From Firmicutes bacterium UBA1535 (GTDB lineage Bacteria; Bacillota; Clostridia; Tissierellales; Sedimentibacteraceae): a stretch of DNA of 10,875 bases. Below are positions 1 to 7,496 of the stretch, one piece after another; position 1 is the first letter of the stretch; each line of letters starts with the position of its first letter. The stretch spans positions 394 through 11,268 of the forward strand of contig DCPV01000103.1 of assembly GCA_002323775.1 (NCBI GenBank), read 5' to 3'. The notes under the pieces were generated by a model. It did not search any database, was not told where the DNA came from, and saw only the letters and a list, made by a program, of their open reading frames with translations. Made by a program: the position numbers and the translations under genes.

Positions 1-1619
1 TCTCTAATACATCCACTAATCAAAAGAGCTCTGACAAGAGGCCCATCCATGGATGACATATTCCCTTGTAAAATACCCCATTCGAATAGAAGTGCAACAG
101 CTCCCGCTACTACTGCCGCAGAAACAGAAGTTCCTGTCATAGTTCCTCTGCCTGTTGGATAAATTCCGGACACACCCACTCCAGGGGCGACAAAATCTGG
201 CGCAACACTTGGATGTCGTGTAGGTCCCCATGAAGATGAAACAAATAAGCTTCCGTCATTACTGTTATATGCACCACAAGTGAGGCCTCTCATTGAAGCT
301 GACGGAAATACTATAGTATATTCAGGCACTGGTCTTAAAAACTCTACGCCCTCATCAACCTGACCTGTTATTGGCAACCAGGCATGATACTCTCCGCTTA
401 CTATAATATCACCAAAGAGAGTTATATCCCAAATTCCTTGGGTAGCACCCATAAATCTGATAAATATTATTGTATCTGAACCTCTATAGTATTCTACTGT
501 AACTGTAGTATTTTCAAAAAGTAATCTCTGACTATACCTTGTACCTATGCTAAAAGGAACTCTTGCTACAATATCACCTGTAGGCGAAGTAATTCCAATG
601 GACATTTTATCAAAACTAGCTGCATAAATAAATAAAGAAAATGAAGATCCCTCTCTGCTGGTTTTAAAGCTTATTGTATCTCCATACCCAGTTCCTGCAA
701 GTTTACCCTGAGTATGATGCCTTGCATTGCTCTCATTTCCGGCGGCAGTTACAACAGAATATCCTGCATTTTGAGCAGCAAAATTAATATACTCCTCAAG
801 AAAAGAATTTCCGTCATGACCACCCATGTTTGAACCTATTCCAAAGCAAATTACTACTGGCAAATTTAATTCTTCGGATCTATCAAATATATATTTCATT
901 GCAAGCAAGCAGTCAGTTGATTCAAAAAGATTTGGATTGTTCTGATTGATTAGAAACATATCTATGTAAAATTGATGTGCTCGTTTTAGCTTTACAGAAA
1001 TTATATATGCTTTAGGAGCCGCACCGATATAATCACCTTTTTCATTGCTTGTCGCTACAGATGCTAAAAATGTGCCATGACCATCTTCATCTCTTGACGG
1101 AACAATGTCGAAAGGATTAGTTGAACTTAATGCCTCATTAATTTTTTCACTTGTATAAGCTGACCCGAAGTATAAGTAATCCGGTCTGTCACCATCAATT
1201 GTTTGATCCCATATAGATAATATTTTTGTAGTTCCGTCTTCAAATTTAAAAGCTTCTTTAGTATAATCTATACCTGTATCTATAAACCCTATTATCACAC
1301 CTCTCCCTGAGAGATTTAAAACAGGTTGATTTAGTATCTGAGCAATACCGCTTGCCTCATTGCTCTTAGCATCAAGCGGAGATAAAATTTTAGGAAAAAA
1401 GTCCGTAAAATCATATCCCAGTTCTTCAAAAATTCTAAATATATTTTTTTTATTAGTATATGCAATAACAACTAAATTGGCTAATTGTGTTCCCAGTCTT
1501 ATGTATGGCTTATCTCTTATGTATGCTTGAAAGCGGTCTGTATTTACTACATTAAAGCTAACAGTCGTCGGCAAATTAACAAATTCATCAAGTGGCAATA
1601 AATTCTCATCTATCTCCAT
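1..1619 (-). CDS. S8 family serine peptidase, Csp-like (3' end outside window)
   Basis: A subtilisin-type endopeptidase. The frame is open from ATG at 1619 to the left edge, giving 539 residues without a stop, so only the C-terminus is missing. The catalytic set is visible: Asp114 (FIDTGIDYT), His181 (DGHGTF), oxyanion Asn295 (TAAGNES) and Ser498 (GTSVSAA). Residues 1-100 look like a propeptide. About 170 residues between Asn295 and the Ser region form the long insertion seen in clostridial CspA-like subtilases. The EWGILQGN stretch just after the catalytic Ser also fits that group from memory. No signal peptide is visible. The Pro that normally follows the catalytic Ser (GTSMAxP) is Ala502 here. 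The ATG lies inside the end of the upstream paralogue (10-base overlap), with GGGGG about 9 bases before it, so translational coupling is likely. Csp proteases activate the cortex lytic enzyme SleC during spore germination; that substrate is not demonstrated here. Confidence 0.9.
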   Translation of the reverse strand, partial: MEIDENLLPLDEFVNLPTTVSFNVVNTDRFQAYIRDKPYIRLGTQLANLVVIAYTNKKNIFRIFEELGYDFTDFFPKILSPLDAKSNEASGIAQILNQPVLNLSGRGVIIGFIDTGIDYTKEAFKFEDGTTKILSIWDQTIDGDRPDYLYFGSAYTSEKINEALSSTNPFDIVPSRDEDGHGTFLASVATSNEKGDYIGAAPKAYIISVKLKRAHQFYIDMFLINQNNPNLFESTDCLLAMKYIFDRSEELNLPVVICFGIGSNMGGHDGNSFLEEYINFAAQNAGYSVVTAAGNESNARHHTQGKLAGTGYGDTISFKTSREGSSFSLFIYAASFDKMSIGITSPTGDIVARVPFSIGTRYSQRLLFENTTVTVEYYRGSDTIIFIRFMGATQGIWDITLFGDIIVSGEYHAWLPITGQVDEGVEFLRPVPEYTIVFPSASMRGLTCGAYNSNDGSLFVSSSWGPTRHPSVAPDFVAPGVGVSGIYPTGRGTMTGTSVSAAVVAGAVALLFEWGILQGNMSSMDGPLVRALLISGCIR

Positions 1620-3379
1620 AATACGTTACCCCCAAACTTATAATCTTCCAAATAATTCATTGTATTGCTAAGACATAACTTACCATACCCGAACAATGGA
1701 TTTGGATATTTAATATTTTTCGAACGTGCTGCCCCTAAACGCAAAAATGCTTTTACTCTCTCTCCATAAAGGAAAGGATCGTTATTATTTACAATACCCC
1801 ATTGCATCATCAAGGCTGCTGAACCTGTGACAAAAGGAGCTGCCATGCTTGTGCCTGTAAATGAGTCATATCCCCCCCCTGCCTTTGTGCTAATTATACC
1901 AACTGCCGGAGCACTGATGTCCGGATTAGGGAGTTCTATATTTAGACTACCTCTACCTGAAAACTCTGCGATATTTCCAACTCTATCATTGTATCCTGAT
2001 ACAGTAATAACTTTTGCAGCCGTAGATGGTATAGTCATTGTATTGTTAATTGAAGGAGTAGAAAAAAAAGTTCCTTCTGTGACCTCCTCTGTTGTAGGAA
2101 GCCACATTTCTATAAATCCATCCACTATTTCTCCTGACCTTATAATTAACTTCCACACTCCCGCACCAATTGTTCTTTCAACTGCTGTGAAATTAAAAAA
2201 TATCTCCTGTCTAATAGAATAATGCGACGGCTGACCATATATAATTGTTAATGAAACATTATCGTGTCTTACCGTTTTAACTTGACTTTCTATTCCTATA
2301 ATCCCTGATGAGCCTCCTCCTGGAAAAACTATTTCTACAGTAAAGCTGTCAACAAAATTTTTCCAAAGAGTTATATAAAATTCTGTCAGACCTGCTGAGG
2401 TAAAAAACTCTATAGTGCTTTCTTGATTTGATACCAATTGCGCTTGATAATGATGTCCTGCAAAGCCCTCATTGCCTGTAGGTATTGACACCACAGTTTT
2501 CCAGATTCCAGAAATATCAGAAATAAAAGTCTCAAGTGTAGATGTTCCTCTATGAGATCCATTATTTGTACCAAAGCTTATATTTATTGATATAGGCTTA
2601 TTTACTTCTATCGCTTTATCTATAACATATTTTATAGCCCTCATGAGCTCTGTTGTCCTAGCGAACGATCTATAACCCCTTGTTCCAACCTTTACAACAA
2701 TTATGTCAGCCTCTGGAGCAACTCCTAAATTATCTCCATTGCTTGATCTGCCATTCCCGGCTGCTATGCCTGCTACTGCTGTTCCATGTCCATTTGTATC
2801 AACCATGGGAATAACCTGAAACGGAAATGCGTTTTCTAAAGCAAGATTAATTGCTGCGTTATTGTATTCTGCACCGCTTGAAAATCCCGTAGGAGGAGTG
2901 CCTTCAACGCTTTGATCCCATATATACAGTATTCGACTTGTTCCGTCTTCATTAATAAAATCCTTATGAGTAAAATCAATTCCAGAGTCAATTATTGCGA
3001 CTATGACGCCATTTCCTCTTAAATCAAATGATTCTTCACTTTGTACTGTTCTAATACAGCTGGTTAAAAGATTAAAAGTCGCCTCATAATAAAGACTCTT
3101 AGGCAGTTCAAGGCTCTGTATCTGGGGGTGCGAATAAAGCTTTAACAAATCCTTTTTGTTTATTGTTATAATTGCATAACCATAATAAAGAACCTCTGCT
3201 TCAGCATCAAGGCCTCTTATAATTTCATTTATATCTCCGGTAAATTGTGCTATAACCTCTATAGTATCTACATTCTCATTAAATAAGTTATAGTATTCGC
3301 TTGGCGCAGGGCGTTCTAAGGCATTAACATAGGTTTTTAAATAATTATTATATATATTTTGACTATTCAAAAAATCCAC
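1610..3379 (-). CDS. S8 family serine peptidase, Csp-like, complete
   Basis: A complete subtilisin-family peptidase of 589 residues if read from GTG at 3379. Catalytic residues are Asp131 (IIDSGIDFT), His198 (NGHGTAVAG), oxyanion Asn303 (PTGNEG) and Ser511 (GTSMAAPF). A propeptide-like region of roughly 115 residues precedes the domain. An insertion of about 130 beta-rich residues (roughly 310-440) interrupts it, as in the jelly-roll insert of Csp-type subtilases. No signal peptide is seen, so any export would need a non-Sec route or mother-cell deposition. It is clearly paralogous to the downstream gene (for example EDGTxxILxIWDQ in both), indicating an old tandem duplication. It keeps the canonical Pro after GTSMAA that the partner lacks. 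The start is uncertain: GTG 3379 sits almost on the GAGGGG ribosome site, whereas TTG 3370 (586 residues) has correct spacing. Confidence 0.92.
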   Translation of the reverse strand: MDFLNSQNIYNNYLKTYVNALERPAPSEYYNLFNENVDTIEVIAQFTGDINEIIRGLDAEAEVLYYGYAIITINKKDLLKLYSHPQIQSLELPKSLYYEATFNLLTSCIRTVQSEESFDLRGNGVIVAIIDSGIDFTHKDFINEDGTSRILYIWDQSVEGTPPTGFSSGAEYNNAAINLALENAFPFQVIPMVDTNGHGTAVAGIAAGNGRSSNGDNLGVAPEADIIVVKVGTRGYRSFARTTELMRAIKYVIDKAIEVNKPISINISFGTNNGSHRGTSTLETFISDISGIWKTVVSIPTGNEGFAGHHYQAQLVSNQESTIEFFTSAGLTEFYITLWKNFVDSFTVEIVFPGGGSSGIIGIESQVKTVRHDNVSLTIIYGQPSHYSIRQEIFFNFTAVERTIGAGVWKLIIRSGEIVDGFIEMWLPTTEEVTEGTFFSTPSINNTMTIPSTAAKVITVSGYNDRVGNIAEFSGRGSLNIELPNPDISAPAVGIISTKAGGGYDSFTGTSMAAPFVTGSAALMMQWGIVNNNDPFLYGERVKAFLRLGAARSKNIKYPNPLFGYGKLCLSNTMNYLEDYKFGGNVLWR

Positions 3380-3384
3380 CCCTC
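3376..3384 (-). promoter_or_regulatory. Ribosome binding site that questions the S8 peptidase start
   Basis: On the minus strand GAGGGGTGG occupies 3384-3376. The GTG inside it (3379) would be only 1 base from GAGG, too close for normal initiation. The in-frame TTG at 3370-3368 lies 5 bases after the motif and 10 bases after GAGG, so TTG may be the true start. An in-frame TGA at 3385-3383 rules out any start further upstream. Confidence 0.5.
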
Positions 3385-3425
3385 AAATTTTTTCATCTTT
3401 ATATTTATATGTGAGCTTAAAAGAA

Positions 3426-3431
3426 ATTATA
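3426..3431 (-). promoter_or_regulatory. Possible -10 box for the S8 peptidase pair
   Basis: TATAAT on the minus strand, about 47 bases upstream of the S8 start and downstream of the EF-G terminator. No good TTGACA-like -35 lies 16-18 bases upstream (the bases there are AATTTT or ATTTTC). The gene may therefore use a weak or activated sigma-A promoter, or a sporulation sigma factor I cannot assign by eye. Confidence 0.25.
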
Positions 3432-3486
3432 ACAATGAGATGTTTTTGAAAATTTGTGATAGAATTACCTGCAATTTAACTAAATT

Positions 3487-3521
3487 AAAAAGTTCGCAAG
3501 GCATTTCCCAGCGAACTTTTT
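3487..3521 (-). terminator. Rho-independent terminator after the EF-G-like gene
   Basis: Perfect 11-base arms, AAAAAGTTCGC (3487-3497) and GCGAACTTTTT (3511-3521), flank a 13-base loop. Reading the minus strand, the stem ends in a T run followed by AATTTA. It begins about 30 bases after the EF-G stop codon. A T run also follows on the plus strand, so it could work in both directions, although no plus-strand gene ends here. Confidence 0.8.
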
Positions 3522-3550
3522 TAATATATATTTTTTATTTGTATTATTTA

Positions 3551-5623
3551 TTACTCTGCTGCTTGAGATGCTTTGTAATCTGCTATTACTTTCTCTGCTA
3601 GATTTATTGGCATTTCGTCGTATCTTAGGAATTCCATTTCGAAGCTTCCTCTTGCTTGTGTCATACTTCTTAAATCTATTGCATATGTGTACATCTCTGC
3701 TTGAGGTGCTTCTGCATGAACTATTTGAGTTCCATAGTCAGTTGGATCCATACCTAGGATTCTGCCACGTCTCTTGTTCATATCACCCATTACATCGCCC
3801 ATGTAATCATCAGGTATTTCAATTTCAACCTTAACTACAGGCTCAAGTAAAATTGGTTTTGCTTCCTGCATACCTTTTTTAAAGGCTAATGAAGCTGCCA
3901 GTTTGAATGCCATTTCATTTGAGTCAACATCATGGTATGAACCATCATATAAAGTCGCTTTAATATTAACAACCTTACAGCCTGCTAAAACTCCTCTGTC
4001 TAAGCAATCTCTTAAACCCTTTTCAACTGCTGGGATATAGTTACGAGGCACTGAGCCTCCAAATATTTCTTCTGTAAATTCAAATTCCTGTTGTGATGGC
4101 TCAAATCTAATATGAACATCACCATACTGTCCTGCTCCGCCAGATTGCTTCTTGTGCTTGCCTTGAACATCTGATTTACCTTTGATTGTTTCTCTATATG
4201 CAACCTTAGGATTTGATAAGTCAATATCAACCTTAAACAAGTTTCTAAGCTTAGATTTGATTATCTCTAAGTGCATATTTCCTTGTCCGCCGAGAACTAA
4301 TTCTCTAGTTTCAACGTTTCTTATAAAATTAAATGTTGTGTCTTCTTCTGCTAATCTATTTAAGCCTAAGCCAACCTTTTCTTCCATTTCCTTAGATTTA
4401 ACATTAACTGCCATAAATAAAGACGGTTTTGGCACATTAATTTGAGGATATTCAATTGCATCATTCTTAGTGCATATAGTATCTCCAGTTTTAAAATACT
4501 GAAGTTTAGCAGCTGCCCCTATGTCTCCCGCTGATACCTCTCCAGTTTCTATTTGCTCCCTACCTCTTAAGTAGAATATATTTCCAAGCTTTTCAGTTTG
4601 TCTTGTCCTAGAGTTATATATTTCCATATCCTTTTTAAGCGTTCCGGATAACACCTTGAATACGTTTATTTTGCCAACAAATGGGTCAACAATTGTTTTA
4701 AATACAAATGCTGATGCTGATGCTTTAGGATCCATTTTTCTTGTTATTTCTTTACCACTATCATCCTTTCCAACAGACTCTACTATATCAGCAGAACTTG
4801 GAAGGTACTCTATAATCATTTGAATTACTTCTCTAACTCCAATTGTCTTTTGTGCCGATGTTACTATGATTGGCACTATATCTCCATTCATAACAGCTGC
4901 TCTTAGACCATTATGTATTTCTTCATCTGTAAAGCTTTCACCTGCAAAGAATTTCTCCATCATTGCCTCATCTGTTTCAGCAACTGATTCCATGAGCATA
5001 TCTTTTAATTCAGCAGCTTTTTCAGTAGCATATTTAGGAACTTCACCGATAACACATTCCTTACCGTTGAAAATATATCCTTCATTTGATACTACATCTA
5101 CATATCCACAGAAGCTTGTTTGCTCTCCTATTGGAACTGCAAATGGAACTACCTTTTTGCCAAATTTTTCTCTTAATTCTTCAAGCAATTTGTCATAGCT
5201 AACATCTTCCATGTCAAGCTTGTCTAACAAAATAACTCTAGGTATTTTTCTATCTTCACAGTATTTCCAAGCCTTTTCTGTTCCGACTTGAACTCCTGAA
5301 CCTGCATCAACAATTATAACAGCACCATTGCAAACCTCAAGTGCGCTAAATACCTCTCCTACAAAATCAAAGAAGCCTGGAGTGTCCAAGAAATTAATTT
5401 TTGTGTCATAATACTCTATAGGTATAACTGATGTTCCAATTGAAAATTGTCTGTCCTTTTCTTCCTTATCATAATCTGAAACTGTATTGCCGTCTTCTAC
5501 TTTGCCCATTCTGTTTGTTGCTTTTGTCATATACAAAAGTGATTCTATCAAAGTTGTCTTTCCACAACCCCCATGTCCGAGCAAAGCTACATTTCTAATT
5601 TTGTCAGTACTATAAGTTTTCAT
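3551..5623 (-). CDS. EF-G-like translational GTPase (EF-G-2 type paralogue)
   Basis: A full-length EF-G-architecture GTPase of 690 residues from ATG 5623. The GTPase domain has P-loop GHGGCGKT (16-23), DTPG (80-83) and SAQ (256-258). A domain-II beta-barrel, domain III, a domain IV carrying YHDVDSNE (His about 564, matching the tip-loop His needed for translocation) and a domain V (DYMGDVMGDMNKRRG) follow. It departs from housekeeping EF-G in three places. The catalytic His after DTPG is Phe84, switch I reads DRQFSIGTS instead of RGITI, and the guanine motif NKxD is DKLD (134-137). These fit the EF-G-2/EF-G-like subgroup, which in Thermus has ribosome-dependent GTPase activity; the role here is not established. 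It stands alone rather than in an rpsL-rpsG-fusA-tuf cluster, so I give it no fusA symbol. Its own promoter and terminator bracket it. An in-frame TTG one codon upstream is the alternative start. Confidence 0.93.
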   Translation of the reverse strand: MKTYSTDKIRNVALLGHGGCGKTTLIESLLYMTKATNRMGKVEDGNTVSDYDKEEKDRQFSIGTSVIPIEYYDTKINFLDTPGFFDFVGEVFSALEVCNGAVIIVDAGSGVQVGTEKAWKYCEDRKIPRVILLDKLDMEDVSYDKLLEELREKFGKKVVPFAVPIGEQTSFCGYVDVVSNEGYIFNGKECVIGEVPKYATEKAAELKDMLMESVAETDEAMMEKFFAGESFTDEEIHNGLRAAVMNGDIVPIIVTSAQKTIGVREVIQMIIEYLPSSADIVESVGKDDSGKEITRKMDPKASASAFVFKTIVDPFVGKINVFKVLSGTLKKDMEIYNSRTRQTEKLGNIFYLRGREQIETGEVSAGDIGAAAKLQYFKTGDTICTKNDAIEYPQINVPKPSLFMAVNVKSKEMEEKVGLGLNRLAEEDTTFNFIRNVETRELVLGGQGNMHLEIIKSKLRNLFKVDIDLSNPKVAYRETIKGKSDVQGKHKKQSGGAGQYGDVHIRFEPSQQEFEFTEEIFGGSVPRNYIPAVEKGLRDCLDRGVLAGCKVVNIKATLYDGSYHDVDSNEMAFKLAASLAFKKGMQEAKPILLEPVVKVEIEIPDDYMGDVMGDMNKRRGRILGMDPTDYGTQIVHAEAPQAEMYTYAIDLRSMTQARGSFEMEFLRYDEMPINLAEKVIADYKASQAAE

Positions 5624-5637
5624 CAAAATTTCCTCCC
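5624..5637 (-). promoter_or_regulatory. Ribosome binding site deciding the EF-G-like start
   Basis: The minus strand reads GGGAGGAAATTTTG and then ATG at 5623. GGAGG to ATG is 8 bases, ideal spacing, so ATG 5623 is preferred over TTG 5626. Confidence 0.75.
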
Positions 5638-5650
5638 ATAAGTATTGAAT

Positions 5651-5679
5651 ATATTACTATTTTACAATAACGTTTGCAA
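5651..5679 (-). promoter_or_regulatory. Sigma-A-like promoter of the EF-G-like gene
   Basis: On the minus strand: -35 TTGCAA (5679-5674), a 17-base spacer, and -10 TAATAT (5656-5651), about 28 bases before the start codon. The palindrome AAAAATAC-TT-GTATTTTT (5678-5695) touches the upstream edge of the -35 and could be an operator. Confidence 0.5.
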
Positions 5680-5729
5680 AAATACAAGTATTTTTATTAA
5701 AAATTATTGCTTTTTAAACAAATTATTAT

Positions 5730-6167
5730 TTAGCCTTTTTTGTTGTTTTTAGTATCCGATTTATTTTTTTTATCGTCCTCTGTTAAAATATCTGTTCTTA
5801 TCTGCTCAGACCTTTTTCTTGAGCATTTTCCTGTAAATAAAGAGCCTTCATCCATAGATAATATATTTACCTCGATATCTCCGTCAATAATGCCTGTTTC
5901 CTTTATGTGCATTCTACCTTTGCAAAATACATTGCCGGTAATTTTTCCTGCTATTATTATATTTTCACAGTTGATAGTCCCTCTGATATCAGAGTTTTGA
6001 CCAATATAAAGGCTTTCGGATTCCACATCTCCGATTATTGTGCAATCTAGTCTTATATTGCCCGTAGATCTGAATTTCCCCTCTATTGTTATATTAGAGG
6101 ATACTATGGTATCTAATTTTTCTTCATTAAATTTAATAGTTGATACATTTTTGCTGTTTCCAAACAT
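5730..6167 (-). CDS. Bactofilin (polymer-forming cytoskeletal protein)
   Basis: A 145-residue bactofilin. The core at about residues 20-117 is a run of short beta repeats with glycines at turns (ITIEGKFRSTGNIRLD, IIGDVESESLYIGQ, IIAGKITGNVFCKGRMHI, GIIDGDIEV, LSMDEGSLFTG), typical of the right-handed beta-helix that polymerises into filaments without nucleotide. The ends are short and disordered: an N-terminal tail and a Lys/Asp/Asn-rich C-tail (about 118-145). It has no membrane helix, so the filament is probably cytosolic and membrane-associated through partners. The gene directly follows an M23 peptidase gene on the same strand. In other bacteria bactofilins (for example CcmA of Helicobacter) work with M23 peptidases in cell shape, which supports a joint role here. 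Its ribosome site is weak (CACGGAAAAT before ATG) and lies behind a terminator-like structure, so expression is probably lower than, or regulated separately from, the peptidase. Confidence 0.93.
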   Translation of the reverse strand: MFGNSKNVSTIKFNEEKLDTIVSSNITIEGKFRSTGNIRLDCTIIGDVESESLYIGQNSDIRGTINCENIIIAGKITGNVFCKGRMHIKETGIIDGDIEVNILSMDEGSLFTGKCSRKRSEQIRTDILTEDDKKNKSDTKNNKKG

Positions 6168-6195
6168 ATTTTCCGTGCCAATTCGCCATTTATAT

Positions 6196-6244
6196 AAAAA
6201 CCTATGTCTCTCTTAAAAAGAGAGGTTAATATTCTGTGCATAGG
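6196..6244 (-). terminator. Terminator or attenuator-like structure between M23 and bactofilin genes
   Basis: Read on the minus strand, an outer stem CCTATG (6244-6239) / CATAGG (6206-6201) encloses a 6-base-pair hairpin CTCTCT-TTTTA-AGAGAG (6224-6208). TTTTTATATA follows at 6200-6191. A 14-base bulge lies on one side and a single base on the other. The trailing T run makes it terminator-like, but no separate bactofilin promoter follows in the 30 bases left. Partial termination of an M23-bactofilin message is the simplest reading. Confidence 0.45.
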
Positions 6245-6297
6245 CTAGGCGTTTATCCTTTCTTTATTTATAATTTCGTTTAATCTTCTTCTAAAAA

Positions 6298-7332
6298 TTA
6301 TTCGTTATATTTTAAATAATCAGCTATTTTAAGCGGATCAATTACTTTTCCATCTAGGTATATTTCATAATGAAGATGTGAGCCATAGCTTGTACCAGTA
6401 TTTCCCATCAAGCCTATAAGGTCTCCCTGATTGATTTCAGCTCCTTGTTTAACTAACCTTTTTGACATATGGGCATATCTAGTAACAAAACCATTTTTAT
6501 GCTGGATTAAAACATAATGTCCATAGCTATAGCTATATTTTGACTCAACTACTACGCCATTGCCGGCTGCATATATTTTCGTTCCAATATTGTTTGATAT
6601 ATCCAAGCCTTTGTGAAGTCGTCCCCATCTTTGTCCAAAAGGTGATGTGAATTTTCCATTAGTCGGAAAATGTATTGGTGCGTCCTTCAAATATTGCTTT
6701 CTATCCTCAGCACTACTCAAAAGCTCCTCAAGCTCTCCCTTTGTCCCGGCTATGAGCTTGTCTATTTCATTAAATCTGTCCTCATCTTTAATATCAGAAG
6801 TTCCTTTACCATTGTTGGTAAAATCTCGAAGCATTGTGTTGCCTCTGCTTCCTACAGCTAAATTTACTGATTGAGCAAGATTTATACTTGTACTGCTTGA
6901 ATCTTTTTCTGAACTATCATCATCTTTTTCATCATCAACAGGCAAGCCAACAATCTCTTTTATTTTTCTTATTGAATCCTGCAAATTCTCAATTTCATCT
7001 AAAGCGCTTTCAACCTTTTGAGTTTTTTCATCCAAAGAACTCTTTAAGCTTTTATTTTCAACATCAAGCTGAACTTTGTCAATCTGTAGCTTTTGTATTT
7101 CTTTTTCTAAGCCAGATAAGCTATCATCTAATTTCATCTTCAAATTATATGTTTTATATGAGAATATTGAACCCACTACAATAGCCAAGATTAGCACTGC
7201 TAATCCAGTATACACAGTCCACTTTGATATAGATAAATTTACAGGCTTTTCTGATGTTAAAAACATGATAAAATGCAGTTTAGAATTTTTATATTTCTTT
7301 TTTATTTTTTTCTCTTTATTAAAACCGAACAT
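6298..7332 (-). CDS. Membrane-anchored coiled-coil M23 (LytM-type) peptidase
   Basis: A 344-residue peptidoglycan endopeptidase. A basic cytoplasmic N-terminus (1-37, Lys-rich) precedes one membrane segment (about 38-58) with no cleavage site evident. A coiled coil follows (about 64-128, rich in Leu, Glu, Lys and Gln), then an acidic Ser/Asp linker (132-150). The C-terminal M23 domain (about 222-340) carries zinc ligands His240 and Asp244 (RLHKGLD) and His321 (SHLHYE), with catalytic His288 (YAHMSK) and His319. All are present, so it should be active, unlike degenerate EnvC/NlpD-type activators. The active domain lies outside the membrane, and the N-terminal tail could contact the cytosolic bactofilin encoded next. 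ATG 7332 has AAAGAGG four bases upstream. Two tandem promoters lie upstream. Spo-type M23 proteins such as SpoIIQ share this layout, but nothing here proves a sporulation role. Confidence 0.92.
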   Translation of the reverse strand: MFGFNKEKKIKKKYKNSKLHFIMFLTSEKPVNLSISKWTVYTGLAVLILAIVVGSIFSYKTYNLKMKLDDSLSGLEKEIQKLQIDKVQLDVENKSLKSSLDEKTQKVESALDEIENLQDSIRKIKEIVGLPVDDEKDDDSSEKDSSSTSINLAQSVNLAVGSRGNTMLRDFTNNGKGTSDIKDEDRFNEIDKLIAGTKGELEELLSSAEDRKQYLKDAPIHFPTNGKFTSPFGQRWGRLHKGLDISNNIGTKIYAAGNGVVVESKYSYSYGHYVLIQHKNGFVTRYAHMSKRLVKQGAEINQGDLIGLMGNTGTSYGSHLHYEIYLDGKVIDPLKIADYLKYNE

Positions 7333-7384
7333 AAAACCTCTTTCAAATTTTTATAAAATTTAAACTTTAGAAATGTTTTCACAG

Positions 7385-7412
7385 ATTGTAAAAATTTTTA
7401 TAACATTGTCAA
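7385..7412 (-). promoter_or_regulatory. Promoter P1 of the M23-bactofilin unit
   Basis: On the minus strand: consensus -35 TTGACA (7412-7407), a 16-base spacer, and -10 TACAAT (7390-7385), about 53 bases upstream of the M23 start. This is a good vegetative sigma-A match. Confidence 0.6.
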
Positions 7413-7413
7413 C

Positions 7414-7442
7414 ATTATATATTAGTTTCCATATAATTACAA
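7414..7442 (-). promoter_or_regulatory. Promoter P2 of the M23-bactofilin unit
   Basis: On the minus strand: -35 TTGTAA (7442-7437), a 17-base spacer, and -10 TATAAT (7419-7414). It ends one base before the P1 -35, so the two promoters cannot be occupied at the same time. The spacer contains ATGGAAAC (7432-7425), which recurs at 7493-7486. Confidence 0.5.
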
Positions 7443-7496
7443 TATTTTTTTACTTTCATGGTAGAGTTGTTTCTAAATAAAAATCGTTTCCATAAA

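Noticed and set aside
1827..2222. 131-codon plus-strand ORF
   Set aside because: Lies antisense within the complete S8 peptidase gene, no ribosome site, no recognisable domain.
3359..3834. Plus-strand ORFs spanning the EF-G terminator and antisense to the EF-G 3' end
   Set aside because: They cross a clear terminator and run antisense to a conserved gene; the translation is a low-complexity, Cys/Leu/Phe-rich antisense shadow.
6168..6180. TTGGCAC upstream of bactofilin as a sigma-54 -24 element
   Set aside because: No TTGC-type -12 element at the required spacing.
6113..6241. 42-codon minus-strand ORF starting inside the M23-bactofilin hairpin and overlapping the bactofilin start
   Set aside because: The nearest ribosome-site-like AAAGGA is about 14 bases from the ATG, the second half merely reads bactofilin codons out of frame, and the product looks like no protein I know. 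A leader peptide cannot be excluded.
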